Shown: one piece after another, positions 15,354 through 21,274 of the stretch
How the letters are laid out: each line of letters opens with the position of its first letter
Numbering within the stretch: position 1 is the first letter of the stretch
Source of the DNA: an uncultured Oscillospiraceae bacterium
Lineage (GTDB): Bacteria; Bacillota; Clostridia; Oscillospirales; Oscillospiraceae
Reading direction: 5' to 3'
DNA length: 21,274 nt
Assembly (NCBI GenBank): GCA_934655935.1
Contig: CAKUHJ010000019.1
Location: 1 to 21,274, forward strand
Translations under genes and position numbers: made by a program
The notes under the pieces: model-generated
Database searches by the model: none
What the model was told of the DNA's origin: nothing
Seen by the model: the letters and a program-made list of their open reading frames with translations, nothing else

Positions 15354-16521
15354 GTCCATGTACCAGCTGGGCGCAAGGCGCTCGTGCATCCGGGAGCTTT
15401 TTGAATACGGTCTGCTGCGCGCGCGGCAGATCGGGGCGGAAAATGTCTACGACTATTCGCTTGGCAACCCGTCGGTGCCCGCGCCGGGCGCGGTGGACGA
15501 CGCGCTGCGCGCGCTGTCCGGAAGGCGCGATACGCTGCCGCTTCACAGCTACACCTCCGCCGCCGGAAGCCCCGATGTGCGCGCGGCGGTCAGCCGCGCG
15601 CTGAACGCGCGCTACGCCGCGGACCTTCGCCCGGAGAATCTGTTTTTTACCTGCGGCGCAGCCCCGGCCCTGGTCGCGGCAGTACGTGCGCTCGCAGTGG
15701 AAGCGGCGGAGTTTGTGCTGCTTGCGCCGTATTTTCCGGAATATGTGCCCTTCGTCACGGCGAGTGGGGCAAGGCCGGTCATTGTGCCGCCGGCAAAGGA
15801 CTTCCGGCTTGACGCGCAGGCGGTTATGCGGGCGGTGACGCGGCATACGCAGGCCGTGATTATAAACTCGCCGAACAATCCCTCCGGCGTGGTGTACACG
15901 CGCGAAGAGCTTGCGGCCCTGGCCGCGGCGCTTTCCGGGCGGGCGGAGGAATACGGGCGTCCGATCTACATTCTGGCGGATGAGCCCTACCGGGAGCTTG
16001 CCTTCGACGGCGTGGAGGTTCCGTTTCTGCCGGAAATCTATCCGGATACCATCGTTTGCTATTCCTGGTCCAAGTCGCTCAGCCTGCCAGGCGAGCGCAT
16101 CGGCTATGTGCTCATTCCGGACCGGGCCGCGGACAGCGCCGCCCTGATGGCCGCGGTGGCGGGGGCCGCGCGCGTCAGCGGGCATGTGTGCGCGCCGTCG
16201 CTTGCGCAGCACCTGATTTCGAAATGCGCGGGGCTGCTCCCGGACGTAAGGGCCTATGAGAGAAACCGGGACCTGCTGTATACTGCGCTGCGGGAATACG
16301 GCTATGCATGCGTTCGGCCGGACGGGGCGTTTTACATGCTGGTCCGCGCGCCGGGCGGCAGCGCGGCGGATTTTTCCGCGCGGGCGAAGGAGCGGGAGCT
16401 TCTGGTCGTGCCGGGGGACGCGTTCGGGTGCCCGGAATATTTCCGGCTGAGCATCTGCGTCAGCCCGGAGATGATCCTCCGGAGCCTGCCGGTCTTCCGC
16501 GCGCTGGCGCCGGAAGCATAA
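15343..16521 (+). CDS. Pyridoxal-phosphate aminotransferase, class I/II fold
   Basis: This 392-residue protein is a fold type I aminotransferase. The co-factor sites are intact: YDYSLGNPSVPAP (37-49), N177 and N178 in NSPNNPSGVVY, D213 in ADEPYRELAF, the Schiff-base lysine K244 in SWSKSLSLPGERIGY, and the C-terminal substrate-binding arginine R368 (EYFRLSICVS). It would move the amino group of an amino acid to a 2-oxo acid. The start ATG at 15343 overlaps the ptb end by 11 bases and follows GGAGGAGCGGGCC. As last gene of the ior operon it probably supplies the aryl or branched-chain 2-oxo acid that IorAB decarboxylates. Related sequences are annotated as aspartate or aromatic aminotransferases; the amino acid used cannot be decided here. 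Confidence 0.9.
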   Translation: MFVESMYQLGARRSCIRELFEYGLLRARQIGAENVYDYSLGNPSVPAPGAVDDALRALSGRRDTLPLHSYTSAAGSPDVRAAVSRALNARYAADLRPENLFFTCGAAPALVAAVRALAVEAAEFVLLAPYFPEYVPFVTASGARPVIVPPAKDFRLDAQAVMRAVTRHTQAVIINSPNNPSGVVYTREELAALAAALSGRAEEYGRPIYILADEPYRELAFDGVEVPFLPEIYPDTIVCYSWSKSLSLPGERIGYVLIPDRAADSAALMAAVAGAARVSGHVCAPSLAQHLISKCAGLLPDVRAYERNRDLLYTALREYGYACVRPDGAFYMLVRAPGGSAADFSARAKERELLVVPGDAFGCPEYFRLSICVSPEMILRSLPVFRALAPEA

Positions 16522-16554
16522 AGAAATGCGCCCCGACCTGGGACGCATTTCTTT
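16520..16554. terminator. Terminator of the ior operon (probably bidirectional)
   Basis: An 11-bp perfect stem, AAAGAAATGCG (16520-16530) with CGCATTTCTTT (16544-16554), is extended by a CCC/GGG pairing inside. It starts within the aminotransferase stop codon. The A-rich and T-rich ends let it work in both directions. Confidence 0.72.
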
Positions 16555-16562
16555 ACCTATTC

Positions 16563-16637
16563 TTAAAGCTGGCGCTGTGCCTGTTCTTTTACTTCCGGCT
16601 CCACACAGGCCATGACATTTGCGGTTCTTGCGGCCAA
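16563..16637 (-). pseudogene. Truncated RelB/DinJ-type antitoxin gene
   Basis: A 24-codon frame starting at TTG (16635-16637) has AAAGGAGG eight bases before it. Its peptide, AARTANVMACVEPEVKEQAQ, matches the start of RelB/DinJ antitoxins, which typically begin with a TANV-type strand and then PELKEQAE at the first helix. It stops at TAA (16563-16565), just where the family would continue with the helix that binds DNA, and runs into the shared terminator. No toxin gene follows. A -10 sequence TACAAT (16664-16669) preceded by TGC, an extended -10 form, lies upstream. It is most likely a decayed remnant; a functional tiny peptide is less likely. Confidence 0.55.
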
Positions 16638-16713
16638 ATGAATCGCCTCCTTTTCGCGTCTGCATTGTAGCATATTTTCTCCTCAAACAAGCGTTCGCAT
16701 GCAGAAAAAGGGC

Positions 16714-16742
16714 TTGGAAAGCGGGAGAAAATATGATATGAT
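16714..16742 (+). promoter_or_regulatory. Promoter of the DEAD-box helicase gene
   Basis: TTGGAA (16714-16719) and TATGAT (16737-16742) are 17 bases apart. Transcription would start near 16749, which rules out the upstream in-frame ATG at 16699 and supports the start at 16789. Confidence 0.65.
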
Positions 16743-16788
16743 GAAAAAAATTGCGATTTTCGCGAAACAGGGTAAGGAAGTTGAGAAA

Positions 16789-17973
16789 ATGGAACAGAAT
16801 TTGACCTTTGCAGATCTCGGCCTCTCGCCGGAGATTCTGCAGGCGCTGGAGAAAAAGGGCTACGGCTACCCCACGCGCATCCAGGCGGAGGCCATCGGGC
16901 CGTTTCTGGCCTGGAAGGACGTCATTGCCAAGGCGCCGACCGGCACAGGCAAGACCTTTGCCTTCGGCATCCCGATGATCGAGCATATCGACGCGGAAAG
17001 CGAGGCCCTGCAGGGGCTGATTCTCGCGCCCACGCGCGAGCTTGCCATCCAGATCGGCGACGAACTGCGGGGGCTTCTGACCTACTATAAAAATATCCGC
17101 GTGGCCGTGGTATACGGCGGAGCGAAGATCGACGGACAGATCAAGCAGCTGAAGAACCACCCACAGATTGTGGTTGCAACGCCGGGCCGGCTGATGGACC
17201 ACTATAACCGCCATACGCTGCGGCTGGACCAGGTGCAGACGGTCGTCCTGGACGAGGCGGACCGGATGCTCGACATGGGCTTCTTTGACGATGTGACGAA
17301 GATCATCGAAAAGGTGAAAAACCGCCGGAATCTTGGCCTGTTCTCCGCGACGATCTCGCAGGAGGTCATGACCGTTTCGTGGATGTACCAGCGCGACGAG
17401 GTGGAAATCACCGTCAAGCCCGACGCGGAAAACCGCCCGGACATCACGCAGTATTCCATCGTCTGCCCGCCGCTGGAGAAGATTGACACAACCTGCCGCC
17501 TCATCCGCACGCTGGGGCTGGAGCGGACGATTATCTTCTGCAACACGAAGCACATGTGCCAGCGCCTGTGCGACGATCTGCGGCGCGCGGGTCTGAACGC
17601 GGACTGCATCCACGGCGATATCGTCCAGGCCAGGCGCGAGAAGACCATGCGCACCTTCAAGGAGGGGAAGCTCCCCATCCTGATTGCGACGGACGTCGCC
17701 TCCCGCGGCATCGACGTGGACGATGTGGACTGCGTGCTCAACTACGACGTCCCGGAGGAGAACGAATACTATGTCCACCGCATCGGCCGCACGGGCCGCG
17801 CGAAGAAGAAGGGCCTGGCCGTCTCCATTCTGGGCACGTTCCCGGAGCAGGCAAAGCTGGAGGAGATTGCAAAATACTCGCACTACGCCATTCAGCCCGT
17901 GAAATTTCTGGAGGACGGGACGCTTGTGGAGGCGGAGGTCAAAAAGCCGCAGCCGAAGCGCAGATGGCGATGA
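16789..17973 (+). CDS. DEAD-box ATP-dependent RNA helicase
   Basis: This 394-residue protein is the compact DEAD-box core without long tails. Motifs in order: the Q motif (F7 and Q32), Walker A APTGTGKT (49-56), PTRELAIQ (81-88), TPGR (131-134), DEAD (155-158), SAT (186-188), HGDIVQARRE (275-284), ATDVASRGIDV (300-310) and HRIGRTGR (330-337). The C-terminal end is short and basic (KPQPKRRWR). It unwinds short RNA duplexes, for example in ribosome assembly or RNA decay; which role it has is not shown. The start at 16789 has AAGGAAG nine bases upstream and lies after the promoter. The stop overlaps the start region of the dprA-like gene. Confidence 0.93.
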   Translation: MEQNLTFADLGLSPEILQALEKKGYGYPTRIQAEAIGPFLAWKDVIAKAPTGTGKTFAFGIPMIEHIDAESEALQGLILAPTRELAIQIGDELRGLLTYYKNIRVAVVYGGAKIDGQIKQLKNHPQIVVATPGRLMDHYNRHTLRLDQVQTVVLDEADRMLDMGFFDDVTKIIEKVKNRRNLGLFSATISQEVMTVSWMYQRDEVEITVKPDAENRPDITQYSIVCPPLEKIDTTCRLIRTLGLERTIIFCNTKHMCQRLCDDLRRAGLNADCIHGDIVQARREKTMRTFKEGKLPILIATDVASRGIDVDDVDCVLNYDVPEENEYYVHRIGRTGRAKKKGLAVSILGTFPEQAKLEEIAKYSHYAIQPVKFLEDGTLVEAEVKKPQPKRRWR

Positions 17974-17990
17974 GACCGGCGGAGGAGGGG

Positions 17991-18845
17991 ATGCTGCTTC
18001 TTTGCAGCACGCTTTCCGAGCCCGGCGCGCAGCCGCTCAGCGGCGCGGAATTCCAGGCGCTGCGGGAAAAGCTGGCCGGGCAGCTTCCGCAGGAGGACCC
18101 GCTGCAGGAGCTGACGCAGGGGATGCTGCTGCGCGCGGGCCTGAGCGAACAGGAGGCCGGGCGGGTGCTGGCGCTTTTGTCCCGCGGGGAGCGGCTTTCG
18201 GCCTATCTTGCCGCGGCGCAGCGGCAGGGCATGAGCCTTGTGACCCGGATTTCTCCGGGCTATCCGGCGCGGCTGCGGGCAGGACTGGGGGACGACGCGC
18301 CGCCGGTCCTTTACTGTAAGGGCGATCCGGCGCTGCTTTCCCGGCCGGCTCTGAGCGTGGTCGGCGCGCGGCATGTGAGCGCGGAGGGCCGCCGCACGGC
18401 GCAGCGCCTGGGGGCCTTCGCGGCGGAGCACGGGCTTGCGCTTTGCTCCGGCGGCGCGAACGGCGCAGACCTGGCGGCGCAGGAGGCCTGCCTGCGCGCA
18501 GGCGGGACGGTTGTGTCGTTTCCGGCGACGCGGCTTCTGGACCTCCCGGCGGACGGGCGTGTGCTCTACGCCGTGGAGGACGGCTTCGGCGCGGGCTTCT
18601 CGGCAGGGCGCGCGCTGCACCGCAACCGCCTGATTCACGCCTTCGGGCTTGCCGCGGCGGCCATTGAGCCGCAGCCGGGGCGCGGCGGAACCTGGTCCGG
18701 CTCGGTTTATAATCTGGCGCACGGGCTCAGCCCTCTGTTTGTCAGCGACGACGGCTCGGCGGGCGCGCAGGCGCTTCTGCGGCGCGGGGCAAGACCCCTT
18801 CCGGAGCTTGCGGCGTTCCTGCGGAATATGCCGCAGGATGTCTGA
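17991..18845 (+). CDS. DprA-like DNA-processing protein
   Basis: Taken from the ATG at 17991 (284 residues), because GGAGGAGGGG stands right before it; ATG codons at 17964 and 17970 in the same frame overlap the helicase end and lack a ribosome binding site. The Rossmann-type DprA domain is at about 105-250: PPVLYCKGD (104-112), LSVVGARHVSAEGRRTAQRL (121-140), LCSGGANGADLAAQEACL (151-168), AGFSAGRALHRNRLIHAFG (201-219) and SGSVYNLAHG (236-245). DprA loads RecA on single-stranded DNA taken up in transformation; many bacteria with this gene are not known to be competent. The usual GlyGly-rich turn after the SGGANGAD helix is altered (VVSFPATRLLDLP) and the C-terminal winged helix is missing or very short. 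Confidence 0.82.
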   Translation: MLLLCSTLSEPGAQPLSGAEFQALREKLAGQLPQEDPLQELTQGMLLRAGLSEQEAGRVLALLSRGERLSAYLAAAQRQGMSLVTRISPGYPARLRAGLGDDAPPVLYCKGDPALLSRPALSVVGARHVSAEGRRTAQRLGAFAAEHGLALCSGGANGADLAAQEACLRAGGTVVSFPATRLLDLPADGRVLYAVEDGFGAGFSAGRALHRNRLIHAFGLAAAAIEPQPGRGGTWSGSVYNLAHGLSPLFVSDDGSAGAQALLRRGARPLPELAAFLRNMPQDV

Positions 18846-18937
18846 AGCTGTAGATTTTTTTGCGCAATTTTTGTACAAAATACCGGGATTACAAGCGCGG
18901 CCAAATGTGATAAACTTACGCTCGTAAAGGTGAATAA

Positions 18938-19147
18938 GCATACCTCTGATCCGCGTCCGCCGACGGGCGCCGGTTAAAAGGAATCCGGTGCAAATCCGGA
19001 GCTATTTTCCGTTAGCTGTAAGCACACTGTGCCGCGTTCATGGCGAAAGCCGGTCATTGCGCATGTTTATGCGTGAGAAGGCGAAGCGTGGCTGCGCAGG
19101 TCTGTCCTGCTGCGCGGGTGTGTAAGCCAGAAGACTTGGTGGTATGC
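18938..19147 (+). ncRNA. Cobalamin riboswitch (B12 element)
   Basis: The core AAAAGGAATCCGGTGCAAAT (18976-18995) with TCCGGAGC next matches the conserved GGTG..AATCCGG part of the cobalamin aptamer, GTTAGCTGTAAG (19011-19022) matches the CxACTGTxA part, and AGCCAGAAGACTT (19125-19137) is the B12 box. The closing stem P1 is seen as GCATACC (18938-18944) with GGTATGC (19141-19147). Length is about 210 bases, usual for the family. It binds adenosyl- or other cobalamins and switches off the downstream gene. It lies in the leader of the DUF4430 gene and is followed by a terminator. Confidence 0.92.
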
Positions 19148-19210
19148 GCGTGTCGGCTCCGCTTCTCCGCAGGGGGAGGCGGCGCTTGTGTGCTTTGCAG
19201 GAATCAGACG

Positions 19211-19246
19211 GCTGCGGCGATTTGTTTCGCCGCAGCTGTTTTTTAT
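19211..19246 (+). terminator. Expression-platform terminator of the cobalamin riboswitch
   Basis: A perfect 10-bp stem (19211-19220 with 19227-19236), loop TTTGTT, is followed by TGTTTTTTAT. It lies 64 bases after the aptamer and 127 bases before the DUF4430 start, the layout of a transcription-stopping off switch. The segment 19148-19210 must hold the antiterminator. Confidence 0.82.
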
Positions 19247-19372
19247 TTCCGCAGGCGCGGCACGCTCCAAAGCGGAACGGAGATTTCCTTTATGTATGAA
19301 AGGAAGCGGCAGAGCTTCCGGAGCATGTGGGCGCAGGCACTGCGCCTGCGAAAAAAGAAGAAGGAGAACCGC

Positions 19373-21274
19373 ATGAAAAAAAGAGTTGTTTGTCTGCTGC
19401 TGACGCTGGCCATGCTGCTTGGCATGCTGCCGGCCATGGCGTTGGCGGCAAATGAGCACGCGATTACGGCCTCGCCCAAGACTGCATATGAGACGACGCA
19501 GGGCGCGATGCTCAAAATTCCCATGTCGGAGGTCTTTGCCGACAGCGAGGGTCATGAGATGACCTACACGCTGAACAGCACGGACCTCGGCGAGCACACG
19601 AGTGTTTCCAATCATGATACGTCGAACCCGACGGACTCCAGCTGGAAGCTGTTTTTCACGCAGCAGAAAACCGGCGTCTATACCGCAAGCATCACGGCCG
19701 CCTGTGCCCAAGATGCAGGCGTCACCGCGACGGCCACTCTGACGATTACCGTCAAGGAGGGCGAAAAGGGCGATGAGCGCCAGTACGGCTACGACGAAAC
19801 CCCGCAGGACAGCGTGAGGGTTTATGTCACCATCTCCAATGACGGCGTTCCCATCCGCGGCAAAGACGGCACGGTCCTTTCTCACCTCGAGGTGAACGTG
19901 CCCTATTTTGACCTGGGGAACCAGGACCTTTCCGATTTCTACCGCTATCACACCGAGAACGGCTCCGGCAGCTATATGGACGACAATATCGTCCAGCGGC
20001 CGACAGCGCTGCATCTTTACCTCTACATGATCGGCGTCTACTACCTCGGCTACACGCCGGAGGAGGTTACCACCGGCGCGAGAAAGGTGCTTGGCGCAGC
20101 CGGCAACATTGGCGTTCAAAATCTGTTTGGTGCCGATGCCTATGAGGACAGCCTTTCTGCGCTGATGCTCGGCTCGACCAGCAGCCCGACTTCTTTGTAC
20201 ATGGCGAACTTCTGGGGCCATGACGAAAACCTCATGTACTACCGCAACCATGTGTATCCGCTCATGGGGCCGAACTGGGGTGCAACGTCGGACTATATGC
20301 TGCTGTCGGACGACGACACGATCGACGTCGCCCTGTTCACGGACTGGAGCTTCTGGAACGACGGCGGCGCGTTCGCCTGCTTCGATCTGGATGAATATTC
20401 CGTGCAGCCCGGCAGGAGCGTCACCTTCTCCACGATGAAGTATGACACCAAGAGCGTGGCGGACGGCGGCACCGAGACGATGGAGCCTATCGCCGGCTTG
20501 AGCGTCTCGGTCTATGACGAAAACTGGAAGAAGGTCGCCGAGGTAGAGCCTCTGACGGCCGGCGGCAGCAGCTATACCTACACCTTCCCGACCGCTGGCA
20601 CCTACTACCTGCTCGGCATTGACCCCAATGCGGGTACGACGAGCGCGCGCAAGGCGCCCGCGACCGCGAAGGTCACCGTGGACAGCAAGGCACCCGTTGA
20701 GCCGGAGGGCAATAAGATCACGCTCGCTGGCAGCATCATCGGCAGCTCCGCAGACAGCAGCTTTGCCGATCTGGAGCGTGAAATGTACACCTGCAGGGAG
20801 ACCCAGAAGAAGACCGGGCTTGATGTACTCAAGGGCGTTCTGGATGCCAAGGGCTACCGCTATACCGCCACAGCCACTGAAATTACCAGCATCACCGACC
20901 TCAAAGGCGTGACGCTTGCAAACGGCGATGAGCGCTACGGCCCGCAGTCTGCCTGGGTCGCAACTGTCAACGGTGAGAGAAAGGAATCGCTCAGTCAGTT
21001 TGTCTGCCTCGACGGCGACGAGTTCGCCCTCACCTTCACCGAGTGCCCGAAGAACGCCGACGGCAAGCACGCCGACGCCGATCAGAACGGCGCGTGCGAT
21101 GTCTGCGGCAAGGTTCTGACCGGGGCGGTCAAGGTTCCGCACCTCATCGAGGGCGTTTCCGCCGAGAAGAAGGACACCGTGCAGGCGGGCAAGGCGTACC
21201 TGCTCTCCGAGCTGCAGGCCGGCAGGATCTTCGAGGGCCCGGACGGCGAAAAGCTCACCTACACGAACTACTAT
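19373..21274 (+). CDS. Secreted DUF4430 (transcobalamin-like) domain protein, incomplete at 3' end
   Basis: The frame is open to the last base; 634 residues are seen. Residues 1-25 are a signal peptide (MKKRVVCLLLTLAMLLGMLP, then AMALAA). Residues 27-128 look like a cadherin/Ig-like domain (VFADSEGHEMTYTLNSTDLG ... TATLTITVKE). Residues 172-330 hold a transcobalamin-like unit with PYFDLGNQDLSDFYRY, PTALHLYLYMIGVYYLGY and FWGHDENLMYYRNHVYPL followed by DYMLLSDDDTIDVALFTDW. Residues 370-437 are another beta-rich part, and 484-556 a second DUF4430 domain (LDVLKGVLDAKGYRYTAT ... WVATVNGE). HADADQNGACDVCG (567-579) is the short CxxC linker common in clostridial surface proteins. AAGGAG lies seven bases before this ATG; an in-frame ATG at 19292 would add 27 basic residues. 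The B12 riboswitch upstream suggests that it captures cobalamin or related corrinoids outside the cell. Confidence 0.85.
   Translation, partial: MKKRVVCLLLTLAMLLGMLPAMALAANEHAITASPKTAYETTQGAMLKIPMSEVFADSEGHEMTYTLNSTDLGEHTSVSNHDTSNPTDSSWKLFFTQQKTGVYTASITAACAQDAGVTATATLTITVKEGEKGDERQYGYDETPQDSVRVYVTISNDGVPIRGKDGTVLSHLEVNVPYFDLGNQDLSDFYRYHTENGSGSYMDDNIVQRPTALHLYLYMIGVYYLGYTPEEVTTGARKVLGAAGNIGVQNLFGADAYEDSLSALMLGSTSSPTSLYMANFWGHDENLMYYRNHVYPLMGPNWGATSDYMLLSDDDTIDVALFTDWSFWNDGGAFACFDLDEYSVQPGRSVTFSTMKYDTKSVADGGTETMEPIAGLSVSVYDENWKKVAEVEPLTAGGSSYTYTFPTAGTYYLLGIDPNAGTTSARKAPATAKVTVDSKAPVEPEGNKITLAGSIIGSSADSSFADLEREMYTCRETQKKTGLDVLKGVLDAKGYRYTATATEITSITDLKGVTLANGDERYGPQSAWVATVNGERKESLSQFVCLDGDEFALTFTECPKNADGKHADADQNGACDVCGKVLTGAVKVPHLIEGVSAEKKDTVQAGKAYLLSELQAGRIFEGPDGEKLTYTNYY

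Noticed and set aside
15217..17883. An 888-codon open frame on the minus strand across the ptb end, the aminotransferase, the terminator and the helicase
   Set aside because: It covers well-identified genes and promoters on the other strand, its product is rich in Arg, His and Ala without any recognisable domain, and such long antisense frames arise from the GC-rich third codon positions.
18869..18880. Palindrome TTTTGTACAAAA after the dprA-like gene
   Set aside because: Without a loop it cannot form a hairpin terminator, and a single copy is not enough to call an operator.
18889..18916. TTACAA and TAAACT as a promoter for the riboswitch transcript
   Set aside because: The spacing is 16 bases, but both boxes deviate clearly from consensus; a promoter must exist near here, but its position cannot be fixed.
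19067..21142. A 691-codon minus-strand frame opposite the DUF4430 gene
   Set aside because: It runs through the riboswitch and its terminator and opposite a protein with a signal peptide and clear domains; no domain or ribosome binding site supports it.

Overview
The window looks like a piece of chromosome from a high-GC, anaerobic, Gram-positive gut-type Clostridia, most likely an Oscillospiraceae/Ruminococcaceae relative. This rests on the gene families (ferredoxin-dependent 2-oxoacid oxidoreductase, butyrate kinase/phosphotransbutyrylase, GntR-LacI sugar regulator, DUF1846, DUF4430 secreted protein), the strong Shine-Dalgarno sequences, the frequent ATGA stop/start overlaps and the intrinsic terminators. 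The lineage is an inference; no rRNA or other marker gene is present. No tRNA, rRNA, CRISPR array or complete insertion sequence was seen.

Layout. 1-465: 3' end of a dinD-like gene, closed by a strong terminator. 571-705: a gene-free, hairpin-rich segment. 745-6106: a sugar locus with a regulator (GntR HTH fused to a LacI-type sensor), an L-arabinose-isomerase-family enzyme and an FGGY sugar kinase on the minus strand, and a divergent DUF4432 (aldose-epimerase-like) gene on the plus strand. The divergent promoters share a control region that carries two inverted copies of an A/T-rich box. 6265-6756: a GNAT acetyltransferase. 6830-9905 (minus): a DUF1846 protein, a membrane-anchored GH3/NagZ-like glycosidase and a small PspC protein, probably one transcript. 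10877-16521: a LysR regulator divergent from a five-gene operon, iorA-iorB-buk-ptb-aminotransferase. 16563-16637 (minus): what looks like a broken RelB/DinJ antitoxin. 16789-18845: a DEAD-box RNA helicase followed by a DprA-like gene. 18938-19246: a cobalamin riboswitch with a terminator, upstream of a large secreted protein with transcobalamin-like DUF4430 domains that runs off the window end.

How the genes work together. The sugar locus can isomerise and phosphorylate a pentose- or deoxyhexose-type sugar and help interconvert its anomers; no transporter or 4-epimerase is present here, so the substrate is open. The ior operon encodes every step needed to turn an amino acid into a carboxylic acid with ATP gain: transamination to a 2-oxo acid, oxidative decarboxylation to acyl-CoA with reduced ferredoxin, phosphorolysis to acyl phosphate, then ATP formation. 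The riboswitch and DUF4430 protein together suggest capture of cobalamin or other corrinoids at the cell surface. These last two units are the most interesting parts of the window.
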